64,000 nt of DNA from Gallionella sp. (GTDB taxonomy: Bacteria; Pseudomonadota; Gammaproteobacteria; Burkholderiales; Gallionellaceae): contig JAQVVH010000002.1 in NCBI GenBank assembly GCA_028699065.1, positions 293,149 to 357,148 of the forward strand, in the 5' to 3' direction. Shown here piece after piece: positions 26,859 through 39,700 of this stretch. Position numbers and translations under genes: made by a program. The first letter of the stretch is position 1. Each line of letters begins with the position of its first letter. The notes beneath the pieces are model-generated. The model was given only the letters and a program-made list of their open reading frames with translations. It was not told the origin of the DNA and did not search any database.

Positions 26859-27523
26859 ATCTGCCGTCACAGCTCTTCCCCAACGACTGGCTGTGGCTCG
26901 GCAACCTGATTTTCACTCTCCTGCTCGGACGAGCACTCTGGCGCGCGGACTGGCGTGATCTGCTGGGCAATGCCACCCGCATCAACGCGCTGGTCGCACT
27001 CACCATCGGTGCCTTTGTCTTCTGGCAAATGAATGCCGGCTTCCGCCCCGGACTCAATCACCACATTCTCGGCACGACGCTGTTCGTCCTGATGTTCGGC
27101 TGGGAAATCGCCATCGTCGCCATTACCACCGTCATGCTGGCCACCTGGGTGCGCATGGACATGGCGCTCGAATCCATCGGCATCAACGGATTGACGATGA
27201 TCGTCATCCCGGCACTCTTTAGCGAATGGGTATTGCGTCTCAGCCGCCGGCATTTACCCAGGAATCTTTTCCTCTATGTTTTGGGTAACGGTTTTTTGTG
27301 CAGCGCGTTTGCCATTCTGCTGACTGTGGTCCTCGGCACAGCGCTGCTACTCGCGCTGGGACCCTATAGCTGGAAAATGCTCCAATACAGTTATCTGGTC
27401 GCCGCCCCCATCATCATTCTCGCCGAAGCCTTTATGACCGGCGTACTGATTACCGCATTTACGGTATTCCAACCGCAGGCCGTCCTGAATTTCAGCGACG
27501 AGGAATATCTAGTCGGCAAGTAG
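26855..27523 (+). CDS. Energy-coupling factor (CbiM-like) permease
   Basis: A 222-aa protein with six or seven membrane segments, resembling the CbiM/ECF-type permease family that binds cobalt or nickel in metal-uptake ABC systems. The C-terminal FSDEEYLVGK is characteristic of the group found alone in proteobacteria. No CbiQ, CbiN or CbiO partner is adjacent, so whether it works as a transporter subunit is uncertain. The metal-binding histidine near the N-terminus, expected in true CbiM, is not seen; NHH lies near residue 69. Overlaps ygfZ by 4 bp and the convergent GNAT gene by 15 bp. Confidence 0.75.
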   Translation: MNLPSQLFPNDWLWLGNLIFTLLLGRALWRADWRDLLGNATRINALVALTIGAFVFWQMNAGFRPGLNHHILGTTLFVLMFGWEIAIVAITTVMLATWVRMDMALESIGINGLTMIVIPALFSEWVLRLSRRHLPRNLFLYVLGNGFLCSAFAILLTVVLGTALLLALGPYSWKMLQYSYLVAAPIIILAEAFMTGVLITAFTVFQPQAVLNFSDEEYLVGK

Positions 27524-27946
27524 CGATTTGACCATGCGGATGTGCGGCAATCCGGCATCCATGAACGGCTTGCCCTCTTCCCGAAAATCGAAGCCGTGAT
27601 AGAACGGCATGGCCTGAACCTGTGCGTCCACGTCCACCTGTTTGAAATGACGGCCGCGCGCTTCGGCCAACAGTGCCTCCATGATGGCGGTCCCGACTTT
27701 CTGCACGCGCCACTGTGGCAAAACTGCAATGCGGCCGATATGACCATTCATCAGCATACGGCCGCTGCCGATCGCATCGCCGCGCAAACTCAACGCCAGC
27801 GCGTGCCGGCAAGTCGCGTCGAATTCGTCCCACTCCATCTCTTCCGGCACGCCCTGCTCACGAATGAACACAGCCTCGCGCACGAGGCGCAGCAAGGGTC
27901 CGCCGTCATGCCATGAGACCAGACTGACCGTAAAAGGATTCACCAT
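27509..27946 (-). CDS. GNAT-family N-acetyltransferase
   Basis: A 145-aa acetyl-CoA-dependent acetyltransferase of the ElaA-like GNAT group. Motif A is IGRIAVLPQWRVQKVGTAIM, in which the usual R/Q-x-x-G-x-G/A loop reads RVQKVGTA. The end reads PFYHGFDFREEGKPFMDAG, common to this subgroup. An open frame extends to 28153; the GTG/ATG region at 27946 is preferred because GAGGAGG stands 7 bases before it. Substrate unknown. It ends convergent with the CbiM-like gene and follows the L,D-transpeptidase gene by 11 bp, likely in one operon with tadA. Confidence 0.88.
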   Translation of the reverse strand: MVNPFTVSLVSWHDGGPLLRLVREAVFIREQGVPEEMEWDEFDATCRHALALSLRGDAIGSGRMLMNGHIGRIAVLPQWRVQKVGTAIMEALLAEARGRHFKQVDVDAQVQAMPFYHGFDFREEGKPFMDAGLPHIRMVKSLLAD

Positions 27947-27957
27947 CGTCCACCTCC

Positions 27958-28976
<1,019 letters not shown>

Positions 28977-29025
28977 TTACGGCATTTTTTGACAAGAATG
29001 TCGGCACCTTACAGCGAGAACCCTC

Positions 29026-29484
29026 ATGACCCAGAACACGATCGCAGATTTCTCCATTCCCGCCACCGGCGGCCAGACTTTCACCCTTTCCAATATGCGC
29101 GGCAAAAATTTGGTGATTTATTTTTATCCCAAAGACAATACGCCGGGCTGCACCACCGAAGCACAGCAGTTTCGCGACTTGTACGCCGATTTCCAGCAGG
29201 CGGATTGCGAGATTGTCGGCGTTTCACGCGACAGTCTCAAATCGCATGAAGGATTCAAGGCGCGCTTCTCGCTACCGTTTGAGTTGCTGGCCGACACGGA
29301 GGAGACCATGTGCAATCTGTTCGGCGTCCTCAAACAAAAGATGATGTATGGCAAGCAGGTGATCGGGATTGAGCGCAGTACGTTTGTAATCGACAAGGAT
29401 GGCCGCTTGTGCCATGAATGGCGGGGACTCAAAGCCGACGGCCACGCCCGGGAAGTGCTGGATTTCGTTAACACCCTCAACTGA
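29026..29484 (+). CDS. bcp: Thiol peroxidase Bcp (PrxQ)
   Basis: A 152-aa peroxiredoxin that reduces hydrogen and organic peroxides with thioredoxin. The peroxidatic cysteine is C42 in PKDNTPGCTTEA. The resolving cysteine that E. coli Bcp has five residues later is replaced here by Gln47, so this is the type without that Cys. A second cysteine in QADCEIVGVSRD is near residue 64. Agrees in length with the family. A TTGACA at 28989 could serve as a -35 box, but its -10 partner is poor. Followed 9 bp later by the phoH-like gene. Confidence 0.94.
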   Translation: MTQNTIADFSIPATGGQTFTLSNMRGKNLVIYFYPKDNTPGCTTEAQQFRDLYADFQQADCEIVGVSRDSLKSHEGFKARFSLPFELLADTEETMCNLFGVLKQKMMYGKQVIGIERSTFVIDKDGRLCHEWRGLKADGHAREVLDFVNTLN

Positions 29485-29493
29485 AGGAATCTC

Positions 29494-30909
29494 ATGGCCA
29501 CGCGCAGAAGAGCAGTTAAAACCGCACCGACGAAACTGTTCGTGCTCGACACCAATGTGCTGTTGCACGACCCGACCAGCTTGTTCCGTTTTGAGGAACA
29601 CGATGTCTGCCTGCCAATGTTCGTTCTGGAAGAATTGGACGACAAGAAGAAGGGAATGACGGAGGTGGCGCGCAATGCCCGCCAGGCCAGCCGTTTCCTT
29701 GATGAAATTGTGAGTGATGCCCCGCATCAGATTGAACAGGGAATCTCCCTGCAATCCGATGCCCACAAGAACAGCACGGGCCGTTTATTCCTGCAGACCG
29801 AATCCATCCGAGACGAACTGCCGTCCAACATGGCGCAGGGCAAGGCGGATAACGCGATTCTCGCGGTGGTTATGCACAACCAGCGCAGCCAACCGGATCG
29901 TGCGGTCATTCTGGTTTCCAAGGACATCAACATGCGCATCAAGGCGCGTGCATTGGGACTGGAAGCGCAGGATTATTTCAATGACAAGGTGCTGGAAGAT
30001 AGCGATCTTCTTTACACCGGCAGCCTGTCATTGCCCGAAGACTTTTGGGAACGACACGGCAAGGATATGAAGTCGTGGCAGAAGGAAGGCCACACGTATT
30101 ATCAGGTTCACGGACCGCTGTGCGCCGCCATGTTCGTCAACCAGTTTGTCTACCAGGAAGACGGGGGTACGCCTTTCCACGCCATCGTCCTGGAGCAGGA
30201 CGAAACAACGGCATTGCTGCGCACCCTCACTGATTACACCCATAGCAAGAATAATGTCTGGGGCATTACCGCCCGCAATCGCGAACAAAATTTCGTCCTG
30301 AATCTGCTGATGAACCCGGACATCGATTTCGTGACGCTGCTGGGCCAGGCCGGCACCGGAAAAACACTGCTGACGCTGGCGGCCGGTTTGCTGCAAACGC
30401 TGGAAACCAAGCTTTACTCGGAAATCATCATCACCCGGGTGACTGTGCCGGTGGGAGAGGATATCGGCTTCTTGCCGGGCACCGAAGAAGAGAAGATGTC
30501 GCCGTGGATGGGCGCGCTGGAAGATAATATGGAAGTGCTGAACAAGAACAACGAGGAAGGCGGCGACTGGGGACGCGAGGCCACGCGTGATCTGATCCGT
30601 TCGCGCGTCAAGGTGAAATCGCTGAATTTCATGCGCGGCCGGACTTTCCTCAACAAATATCTGATCATCGACGAGGCGCAGAACCTGACGCCGAAACAGA
30701 TGAAAACCCTGATCACGCGCGCCGGCCCCGGTACCAAGGTAGTCTGCATGGGTAACATCGCGCAGATCGACACCCCCTATCTCACGGAAGGCAGTTCCGG
30801 CTTGACCTACGTGGTGGATCGCTTCAAAGGTTGGGCGCATGGCGGCCATGTCACACTGCTGCGCGGCGAACGTTCACGCTTGGCAGATCACGCGGCGGAA
30901 GTTCTGTAA
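29494..30909 (+). CDS. PhoH family protein with N-terminal PIN domain
   Basis: A 471-aa protein. Residues 1-140 form a PIN ribonuclease-like domain with acidic residues in [16 protein letters not shown] and the late [11 protein letters not shown]. Residues 240-471 form a PhoH ATPase with Walker [11 protein letters not shown] and Walker [15 protein letters not shown]. The PIN-PhoH family is linked to RNA unwinding or degradation; in mycobacteria PhoH2 is an RNase-helicase. GGAATCTC precedes the start. msrB starts 1 base after its stop. Confidence 0.93.
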   Translation: MATRRRAVKTAPTKLFVLDTNVLLHDPTSLFRFEEHDVCLPMFVLEELDDKKKGMTEVARNARQASRFLDEIVSDAPHQIEQGISLQSDAHKNSTGRLFLQTESIRDELPSNMAQGKADNAILAVVMHNQRSQPDRAVILVSKDINMRIKARALGLEAQDYFNDKVLEDSDLLYTGSLSLPEDFWERHGKDMKSWQKEGHTYYQVHGPLCAAMFVNQFVYQEDGGTPFHAIVLEQDETTALLRTLTDYTHSKNNVWGITARNREQNFVLNLLMNPDIDFVTLLGQAGTGKTLLTLAAGLLQTLETKLYSEIIITRVTVPVGEDIGFLPGTEEEKMSPWMGALEDNMEVLNKNNEEGGDWGREATRDLIRSRVKVKSLNFMRGRTFLNKYLIIDEAQNLTPKQMKTLITRAGPGTKVVCMGNIAQIDTPYLTEGSSGLTYVVDRFKGWAHGGHVTLLRGERSRLADHAAEVL

Positions 30910-30910
30910 A

Positions 30911-31306
30911 GTGAGCTCTTGCATAGAAAAGTCCGATGCCGAATGGCGGGAAACCCTGACGCCGGAGCAATATTCGGTCTGCCGCTGTTCGGATACCGAG
31001 CCTGCCTTCACCGGGCAATACTGGGACTGCCACGATCCGGGAATTTATCGCTGCGTCTGCTGCGGCGCGGCATTGTTCAACTCGGAGGATAAATTTGATT
31101 CGGGTACAGGCTGGCCCAGTTTCAGCCGCCCGGCGATCGCCGAAAACGTGAGCAGCCGGACCGACAACAGCCACGGCATGCAACGCATCGAAGTGTTGTG
31201 CAAAAATTGCGGCGCCCATCTGGGCCACATCTTCCTGGACGGACCACCGCCCACCCACCTGCGTTTCTGCATCAATTCCACCGCGCTGGCGCTGGATCGC
31301 AACTAA
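30911..31306 (+). CDS. msrB: Peptide-methionine (R)-S-oxide reductase MsrB
   Basis: A 131-aa repair enzyme that reduces R-methionine sulfoxide. The catalytic cysteine is in [10 protein letters not shown] near the end. Four zinc-binding cysteines occur as CVCCG and CKNCG. The core motif [10 protein letters not shown] is intact. The frame is open back to 30839 inside phoH. The GTG at 30911 is chosen because GGAAG stands 9 bases before it and it follows the phoH stop by 1 base. The next gene begins 15 bp later; oxidative-repair neighbours are bcp and trxB. Confidence 0.93.
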   Translation: MSSCIEKSDAEWRETLTPEQYSVCRCSDTEPAFTGQYWDCHDPGIYRCVCCGAALFNSEDKFDSGTGWPSFSRPAIAENVSSRTDNSHGMQRIEVLCKNCGAHLGHIFLDGPPPTHLRFCINSTALALDRN

Positions 31307-31321
31307 TATTTACGGACACTC

Positions 31322-31864
31322 ATGAAGCTGCTTTTTGATCTTTTTCCCATCATCCTGTTTTTCATCGCCTTCAAATTTTCGGGCATTTATGTCGCCACCA
31401 GCGTGGCCATCGCCGCGACCGTGGTGCAAATTGTCTGGAGCAAATGGCGCCACGGCAAAATCGACACCATGCTCTGGGTGAGTTTCGTCATCATCGCTGT
31501 GTTCGGCGGCGCCACTTTGTGGTTGCATGATGCGACTTTCATCAAATTGAAGCCGACCGTGCTGTATTGGCTGTTTTCGGTAATCCTGCTGTTTGCCAGC
31601 CTGATCTTCAAGAAAAACCTGATCCGCAGCCTGCTCGGCGAAAAAATCGCGCTGCCACTGCACGTCTGGCACCGCCTCAACCTGCTGTGGAGTCTGTTCT
31701 TCGCCGTACTGGGTTTGCTCAATCTGTACGTCGCGTTCAATTACTCAGAAGACGCCTGGGTTAATTTCAAACTGTTCGGTTTTACCGGGCTGATGATCGT
31801 CTTCATCCTGGGTCAAAGTGCTTGGCTGGCACGTTATGTCGACGAGAAAAAGGAACACAACTGA
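31322..31864 (+). CDS. yciB: Septation protein A family (YciB)
   Basis: A 180-aa inner-membrane protein with five predicted membrane segments, starting [18 protein letters not shown] as in the YciB/IspZ family. Other family marks are [18 protein letters not shown] and the ending [17 protein letters not shown]. YciB influences septum formation and envelope synthesis in E. coli and Shigella. It is followed by yciI-like and bolA genes, an order common in betaproteobacteria. Stop and next start overlap (TGATG). Confidence 0.95.
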   Translation: MKLLFDLFPIILFFIAFKFSGIYVATSVAIAATVVQIVWSKWRHGKIDTMLWVSFVIIAVFGGATLWLHDATFIKLKPTVLYWLFSVILLFASLIFKKNLIRSLLGEKIALPLHVWHRLNLLWSLFFAVLGLLNLYVAFNYSEDAWVNFKLFGFTGLMIVFILGQSAWLARYVDEKKEHN

Positions 31865-32166
31865 TGTGGTATGCCATCGTGGGTGAGGACGTGCCCGACA
31901 GTTTGCCAAAGCGCTTGGCCGTGCGCGCCGATCATTTGGCACGCTTGCAAGTCCTGCAGAATCAGGGGCGGCTTTTGCTGGCCGGCCCCTTTCCGTCGGT
32001 GGATGCTGCCGACCCGGGCAGCGCGGGTTTCAGTGGCAGCCTGATCGTGGCAGATTTCGACAGTCTGCAGGCCGCACAAGAGTGGGCGGCAGCCGACCCT
32101 TACGTGACGACCGGGGTGTTCCGCAGCACCCGCGTTAAACCGTTCAAAAAAGTGTTGCCCGCATGA
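31864..32166 (+). CDS. YciI family protein
   Basis: A 100-aa protein of the YciI/YCII fold, a dimeric alpha-beta ferredoxin-like domain with an unclear enzymatic role. The conserved His-Asp pair is in [13 protein letters not shown] (His) and [10 protein letters not shown] (Asp). A longer frame starts at 31822 inside yciB; the ATG at 31864 is preferred because it overlaps the yciB stop and gives the family N-terminus WYAIVGED. Overlaps bolA by 4 bp. Confidence 0.92.
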   Translation: MWYAIVGEDVPDSLPKRLAVRADHLARLQVLQNQGRLLLAGPFPSVDAADPGSAGFSGSLIVADFDSLQAAQEWAAADPYVTTGVFRSTRVKPFKKVLPA

Positions 32167-32438
32167 CCAAAGAAGAAAAAATTCGGCAGCGGCTCGAGAG
32201 TCTGGAACCGATCGTTACGACGCTTGTCGATGACAGTGCTCGCCATGCAGGGCATGCGGGTGCCCGTGACGGTGGCAGTCATTTTCAGCTGCAAATCGTC
32301 TCGGCGCAGTTTTCCGGCAAAACCACGGTGGCTCGCCACCGTATGATATATTCCGCGCTCGGCGACATGATGAAACACGATATTCACGCGCTTAACATCC
32401 TCGCACTGGCGCCGGATGAAACTGATTTACAAACTTAA
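32163..32438 (+). CDS. bolA: BolA family protein
   Basis: A 91-aa BolA-like protein. The family acts with monothiol glutaredoxins in Fe-S cluster and iron handling and can act in cell shape. Visible are the class II KH-like fold and conserved stretch [23 protein letters not shown] (trimmed here to key parts HFQL and F-x-GK), and the C-terminal [13 protein letters not shown] with the expected His. Coupled by 4-bp overlaps to yciI. Its final 22 bases run past a spurious earlier start of the next gene. Confidence 0.92.
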   Translation: MTKEEKIRQRLESLEPIVTTLVDDSARHAGHAGARDGGSHFQLQIVSAQFSGKTTVARHRMIYSALGDMMKHDIHALNILALAPDETDLQT

Positions 32439-32457
32439 TTCCTGGAGAATCGATCTC

Positions 32458-33243
32458 ATGCTGAAACCCGTAAAGTTTGCCACTCTGGCCCTGCTGTCCG
32501 CACTGGCAGTCCAGCCCGCCCTTGCAGAAGAGAAAGCCGCCGCACTGGTGAACGGCGTTGCCATCCCGCAAGCGCGTATTGATTTTCAGGTCAAAGGTGT
32601 CGTCGCCCAGGGGCAGCCCGATAGCCCGGATCTGCGCAAAGCCATCAAGGAAAAAATGATCGAGGTGGAATTAATTGTGCAGGAAGCCACCCGCCTCGGT
32701 CTGGACAAAAACTCCGACGTCAGCCAGCAAATTGAAATCAGCCGACGCACCGTATTGGCAAGTGCCTTCATAGAAGATTTTGTCAAAAATCATCCAATCA
32801 GCGAAGATCAACTCAAGCAGGAATATGACAAACTGAAAGCCAAGCTCGGCGACAAGGAATACAACGCCCGCCATATTCTGGTTGCAAGCGAAGACGAGGC
32901 CAAGGCCATCATCGCGCAGCTGGGTAAGAAGGTGAAGTTTGAGAAACTCGCCGCCAAATCACTCGACGCCGGATCGGCCAAACAAGGCGGATCACTGGGC
33001 TGGACGATTCCCGGCACTTTTGTGCAACCTTTCGCAGAAGCTTTGCTGTCACTGAAGAAAGGCGAGTACACCAAGACTCCGGTACAAACCCAGTTCGGCT
33101 GGCATGTGATCCGGCTGGATGATGTACGCGCACTGAAGGTGCCCAGCTTCGATGAGGTCAAACCACAACTGCAACAGCGCCTGCAGCAGCAAGCACTGAA
33201 GAAGGCCGTGGACGATCTGCGCACCAAGGCCAAGATTGAATAA
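32458..33243 (+). CDS. Periplasmic peptidyl-prolyl isomerase (PpiC/parvulin)
   Basis: A 261-aa folding factor. A signal peptide (LKPVKFATLALLSALAVQPALA, cut site after ALA) leads into a SurA-like N-terminal domain (about 25-135) and one parvulin domain (about 135-230). Marks are YNARHILVASEDEAKAII, GGSLGWTIPG and GWHVIRLDDVR. It probably assists outer-membrane protein folding. A frame starting at 32416 would bury the signal peptide; 32458, with GGAGA 12 bases upstream, is better. A terminator follows 25 bp after the stop. Confidence 0.93.
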   Translation: MLKPVKFATLALLSALAVQPALAEEKAAALVNGVAIPQARIDFQVKGVVAQGQPDSPDLRKAIKEKMIEVELIVQEATRLGLDKNSDVSQQIEISRRTVLASAFIEDFVKNHPISEDQLKQEYDKLKAKLGDKEYNARHILVASEDEAKAIIAQLGKKVKFEKLAAKSLDAGSAKQGGSLGWTIPGTFVQPFAEALLSLKKGEYTKTPVQTQFGWHVIRLDDVRALKVPSFDEVKPQLQQRLQQQALKKAVDDLRTKAKIE

Positions 33244-33267
33244 TCCGGCCACCTGCTTCTGTTTAAC

Positions 33268-33292
33268 AAAGGCACCTGCGGGTGCCTTTTTC
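33268..33292 (+). terminator. Rho-independent terminator after the PpiC gene
   Basis: AAAGGCACC (33268-33276) pairs with GGTGCCTTT (33281-33289) around a TGCG loop, and the T run continues to 33291. It ends the yciB-yciI-bolA-ppiC unit. Confidence 0.9.
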
Positions 33293-33334
33293 ATGCCTTT
33301 GCATCCGGGTGAACTTTGCCGTACATTTCGCGCC

Positions 33335-33799
33335 ATGAAATATCTGACCGGACTATTGCTTAGCCTTTTGCTGGCCGCTTGTGCCAGCACGCCGCACGAC
33401 GCGCCCCCGTCATCCGCACAAATGAACGAAGTGGCGCTATATGCCCTCAGTCTTGCGGACACGCCCTACCGTTACGGTGGAAACTCGCGCGAAAACGGTT
33501 TTGATTGCAGCGGTTTCGTGCAATTCGTTTATCTGAATACGCTGGGACTGCGCTTGCCAAGAACCAGTGCAGAAATGAGCCGTATAGGGAGCCACCTGGA
33601 CCGCAACCGTCTCCTGCCCGGTGATCTGGTATTTTTCAACACCAGCCGGCTGGCTTTTTCGCATGTGGGTATTTATGTCGGCGATGGCCGTTTTGTTCAT
33701 TCACCCAGCGCGGGCAAACGTATTCACGTCGCCAGCCTCAGTGACAGCTACTGGCAGCAACGCTACGACGGCGCACGCCGGGTCAGCGTGTCGAACTAA
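33335..33799 (+). CDS. NlpC/P60 family lipoprotein (peptidoglycan endopeptidase)
   Basis: A 154-aa outer-membrane lipoprotein with a lipobox LLAACAS (Cys near 16) and an NlpC/P60 cysteine peptidase domain resembling Spr/MepS and NlpC. The catalytic cysteine is in FDCSGFVQFVY, the histidine is in LAFSHVGIYVGDGRF and the third polar residue is His in FVHSPS. It cleaves peptide cross-links in murein. The frame opens at 33236; the ATG at 33335 gives a proper lipoprotein signal. The last 17 bp overlap the convergent mltB gene. Confidence 0.93.
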   Translation: MKYLTGLLLSLLLAACASTPHDAPPSSAQMNEVALYALSLADTPYRYGGNSRENGFDCSGFVQFVYLNTLGLRLPRTSAEMSRIGSHLDRNRLLPGDLVFFNTSRLAFSHVGIYVGDGRFVHSPSAGKRIHVASLSDSYWQQRYDGARRVSVSN

Positions 33800-34742
33800 G
33801 TTTTTTCGACTCCGCCAGCCGTCCGGCCAGTTGGGTCACGGACATGGCGTAGTAATTGCTGTTGTTGTAGCGGGTAATCACCTCAAAATTGTTAAAAACC
33901 AGCCACCAATCCTGCCCACCATCACTGTTGGTAAAGCCAAGCAAGCGCGCCGGCAATCCGGGACGATCCGCCGCATGCGCGGATAGAATTCCCAGCGCGG
34001 TCCATTCGGCCAAAGTGTGTGATGCCGTATCCGGCGGCATTTCTCCGAGCGTCACCGGCTCCGCAATCGGCTCACCCGCCACCCAGCCGTAGCCCCGCAG
34101 ATAATTGGCCACACTACCGATGGCATCGCGCGCTTCGCGCCGTAAATCAATTTTTTGATTGCCGTTAAAATCAATCGCGTAACGCCGGTAACTGCTGGGC
34201 ATAAACTGCGGAATACCGATCGCACCCGCATAGGAGCCCCGTGTTTGCAGTAAATCCAATCCGTTTTCACGGGAAAGCAATAAATAGCTTTCCAGTTCAC
34301 TACGGAAAAAATCTGCCCGGCGGGGGTAATCAAAGGCCAGCGTCGTGAGCGCATCGAGTACCGGATAATTACCCATATTTTTGCCGTAAATCGTTTCAAC
34401 GCCGATCAGCGCAACGATCACCGCTTGCGGAATACCAAAATCGCGCTCGGCACGCCGCAATGTCAGTCGATATTTCTCGCGAAACTGGCGCCCTAAGCGG
34501 ATGCGTTTCGCATTTACAAAGGACGCGCGGTATTCCGGCCAGGAACGTTTGCTCGCCGGTTGCGAAATGGCGTCGATAATGGCCGGCCGATGTTGCGCCT
34601 GCGCAAAAATATCCGCCAGCACAGCGCGGTCAAACTCGTGGCGTTCCACCATTTCATCGATAAACCGGGGAATTCCGGGAAGTTCCGCCGCGGCGGCAGA
34701 CCATGAAATCAGAAGGGAAATAAGCAGAATGACGTGTTGCAT
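33783..34742 (-). CDS. mltB: Lytic murein transglycosylase B (MltB)
   Basis: A 319-aa murein-cleaving enzyme of glycoside hydrolase family 103. An N-terminal signal peptide, ISLLISWSAAAA, lacks a lipobox, so unlike E. coli MltB it should be soluble in the periplasm. The catalytic glutamate is in ALIGVETIYGKNMG, and other family marks are GSYAGAIGIPQFMPSSYRR and NGNQKIDL. It converges on the NlpC/P60 gene, putting two murein hydrolases side by side. The 79 bp to trxB hold the divergent promoters. Confidence 0.94.
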   Translation of the reverse strand: MQHVILLISLLISWSAAAAELPGIPRFIDEMVERHEFDRAVLADIFAQAQHRPAIIDAISQPASKRSWPEYRASFVNAKRIRLGRQFREKYRLTLRRAERDFGIPQAVIVALIGVETIYGKNMGNYPVLDALTTLAFDYPRRADFFRSELESYLLLSRENGLDLLQTRGSYAGAIGIPQFMPSSYRRYAIDFNGNQKIDLRREARDAIGSVANYLRGYGWVAGEPIAEPVTLGEMPPDTASHTLAEWTALGILSAHAADRPGLPARLLGFTNSDGGQDWWLVFNNFEVITRYNNSNYYAMSVTQLAGRLAESKKLSSTR

Positions 34743-34812
34743 GGGTGCATTTTAACTCGACAGGCGGACACGTCGCTGCTAAATTCCGGCCACCAAGATC
34801 AACCCTGAATGA

Positions 34813-36314
<1,502 letters not shown>

Positions 36315-36365
36315 GTATTCGCTGTGCTAGACTTTCACGCACAAAAATTCTGTTGCGGAGTTGTC

Positions 36366-36791
36366 ATGTCACGCCTGCCCGTCGTTCTGCTTTCTCTGTT
36401 GCTGAGTCTGCCCGTTGCGGCCGAGTTGAATAAATGGGTCGATGCGCAGGGAAACATCGTTTACTCTGACATGCCTCCCCCTGCCGCGGTCAAATCTGAA
36501 ACCCTGCGCGCCACCCCCGCACCGGAGGTAACCCGGACAAATCCCGCACCCGAAGCCCCGGCTGATGCCGATAGCGCAAAACAGGCGCGCAATCGTGCTG
36601 CCGTGGAAGCGGAAAACCGTAAAATCGCGCAAGCCAACTGCGATGCGGCACAACAAAATCTGCGCACGCTGCAATCCGGCATGCGCATGGCCGAGGTCAA
36701 CGAAGCCGGGGAAACGGTTTATCTGGATGACGCGCAGCGCGAACAGCGGACTGCAAAGGCAAAGCAGGATATCGCGGAGTGGTGCAAATAA
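36366..36791 (+). CDS. DUF4124 domain secreted protein
   Basis: A 141-aa protein with a signal peptide (SRLPVVLLSLLLSLPVAAE) and the short DUF4124 domain LNKWVDAQGNIVYSDMPPP. A proline-alanine linker and a charged coiled region with two cysteines follow (QANCDAAQ and the last-but-one residue). The family is common in proteobacterial envelopes and has no known activity. The frame opens at 36324; the ATG at 36366 follows GCGGAG by 6 bases and starts the signal. Ends 3 bp before the convergent smc stop. Confidence 0.88.
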   Translation: MSRLPVVLLSLLLSLPVAAELNKWVDAQGNIVYSDMPPPAAVKSETLRATPAPEVTRTNPAPEAPADADSAKQARNRAAVEAENRKIAQANCDAAQQNLRTLQSGMRMAEVNEAGETVYLDDAQREQRTAKAKQDIAEWCK

Positions 36792-36794
36792 ACG

Positions 36795-39700
36795 CTAGGC
36801 GACGACGACTTCGTCACGCATGCGCAGGGCTTCTTCGATATCCACCGACACCACCTTGGAAACACCTTTTTCCTGCATGGTGACACCCACCAGCTGCTGC
36901 GCCAGCTCCATGGTGATTTTGTTGTGACTGATAAAAACGAACTGGGTCTGCTCGGCCATGCGCTTGATCAGCGCGCAAAGCCGCTCAGTGTTGGTATCGT
37001 CCAGCGGCGCATCGACTTCGTCGAGCAAACAGAACGGCGCCGGATTCAGACGGAAAAGTGAAAACACCAGCGCGATCGCGGTAAGTGCCTTCTCACCGCC
37101 CGAAAGCAGATGGATTGAACTGTTCTTTTTACCCGGCGGTTGCGCCATCACCTGCACCCCGCTGTCGAGAATTTCCTCGCCGGTCAGCACCAGTTTGGCT
37201 TCGCCGCCCGCAAACAGAATCGGGAACATTTCCGCCAGATGCTGGTTGACCTGATTGTAAGTCGCCAGCAAAAGCTCGCGGGATTCCTTGTCAATGCAGC
37301 GGATCGCTTCTTCCAGCGTGTTCATCGCCTCGGTCAGATCGGCGGCCTGGGCATCCAGATAAGCCTTGCGTTCACTCGCAGTCTGCAACTCTTCCAGCGC
37401 CGCCAGATTCACCGCACCCAAGGCCGCGATCGCGGCACCCAGACGATTGAGTTCGTTCTGCAACGCGCCCGGTTTGAGGGCGGCATTTTCCAGCAGCGGC
37501 TGCAGGGCCATCTCGTCCACGCCCTGCAATTGCTCCGCCCACTGTTCGAGGTGCAGGCGCGCCTCCTGTTCCTTGAGAATTTGCTCGTTGAGCTTTTCGC
37601 GCAGAGGATCCAGCTGATGCTCGCAGGCCAGACGGTCATGCTCCAGCTTCTGCAGTGCAGCCGTGGCATTTTCGAGCACGTTGCGTGCCTCGGCCAATGT
37701 TTGCTCACAGCCCTGTCGCTGCGCCAGCGCGGCCTGTAACTGCGCTTGTGCTGAGCCGTCGTCACCCACGGTCAGCTCGCCCTGCAAATCGCCGAGATCG
37801 AGTTCAAACTGCGCCAGCGCTGCGGCGAGTGTTTCACTGTTATGTTGCAGATCCGCAATTTTTTCCGTGCAGGTTTGGGCAAAGAAACGGGCTTCCTGCA
37901 GGGCGTGTTGAGCCTGCTGGGTGCGGCTGCGCTGCTCGCGCAGCCTCATGTCGGTCGCATTGGCGTGACGCTGCGACTCGTCCACCTGAGCACGGAACGC
38001 GCTGATGGTTTCACGCAGGCTGTTCATGCTCGTCTGCGCCGATTGAAATTGCGTCCGCTCCGCCGCCAGCAAATCGGCCGATTCCTGCAATTCCTGTTCG
38101 ATTTGCGCCGCACGCTCCGTACTGCGTTCATGGGCCTGGTTGAGTTTCAGAATCTGCATCTGCAACTGGTGCAGGCGCTGCTGGTTTGTATTGCTCTCGC
38201 TGCGCAACGGCGCGATCTGCGACTCGGTGGCCTGATAGTGTTGCTCGGCCCGTGCGAGCTGCTCGCGGGTAAATTCCACGCCGCTTAATTGCTCGGTACG
38301 CAATTGCGCCAGCGACTCGATCTCGCGCTGGCGCGCCAGCACGCCGTGCAACTGGCTGTCCGGCGCATGAAACGAAACGCTATGTGCCGAAACGACGTGT
38401 CCCTGCGGCGTCACGAAACAGGCACCGGGCGGCAAATCGGTCCGCCGTGCCCAGGCTGAAGCCATCTCCGGCTGGACGTAAACCCCGGCCAGCCATTCCG
38501 TCAATGCGGCGGCCACCCGCGCATCCTGGCATTGAACGTATTGCAGCAAAGGCGTAAACGTCGTCGAATTGGCGGAGGACAGTACAGATTCGCCCGTCGC
38601 GAACAGCGCCACCTTGGCCGGCGGTGCGGCCTCCCACGTCGTTGCCGGTGACAAATCCGGCAGCGCAATCGCATTCAGGCGCTCACGTAACACCGACTCC
38701 AGTGCATCTTCCCAGCCGGCCTCCATGCGAATGGACTGCCAGAGGCGCGGCGATTGTTCGAGCTGATGCTGTTTCAACCAGGCGGCGAGATTCTGGTCGC
38801 TGTCGAGCCGCTGCTGCAATTGCTGCAGCGCGGCCAGCTGCGCTTCGGTTTGCGCCAGTACGCGTTCCTGCTGTGACTGGGCCGCACGCTGGTTGCGCCG
38901 TTCGATATCGGCCAAGGGCAGCTGTTCCTGCAATTGCGCAAGCCGGGTAAGCTGGCCGGCCAGTTCTGTTTCCAGTTCGGCAACCTGCTGGCGCGACTGC
39001 TCCAGCGCGGCGAGATCGGCGCGCGGCAAATTGTCCTTTTCCAGCAACAGGCGGGATCGGCGCGATTCGATTTGCTGAATATTGCGCTGCAGCAATTCAC
39101 GCTGCGAATCGGCCAGTTGCAATTCCTGTTGCATTTGCAGCTGTTCGCGTTGCAATGCGTTATAGCGTTCCTGGGCTTCGCGGGCTGATTGTTCGGCTTC
39201 GGGCAGGGCTTGCGCTTCCTGTGCGGCAAGTTGCTCCGCCTCGCCCAGTTTGCCTGCTGCACCCGACTGCTGGCGTTGCCAGTGTTCGAGCAGGGATTGC
39301 AGCCCCTGACGCTGATGCTGCTGTTGCTCAATCTGGCGACGGGTATTGCTGATTTGCTGGCTGACCCGCTGGCGCTGGTCAGCGATGTGTTTGATTTGCT
39401 GTTCGAGACGGGCGATTTCGGCATTCGCGCTGTAAAGCTCGCCCTGACGCACATGCACGGCATCCGACAACTGATAGTGTCCGCTGCGCGCCGTTTCAAG
39501 TTCGCGTTCAATCTCGCGCAGACGCGCCGTCTGGGCTTCCAGTTCGGTTCGCGTCTTTTCCGCAAACTGGGCAAAGCGCACGCGCTGCGCCTCGGCTTCC
39601 TGTTTTTTAACAAACCAGAACAAGTGCTGGGTCGTCGTGCGTTCGGCTTCCAGCGCATGGTACTGCTTCGCCACCTCGGCCTGTTCGGCCAGATGTGCGA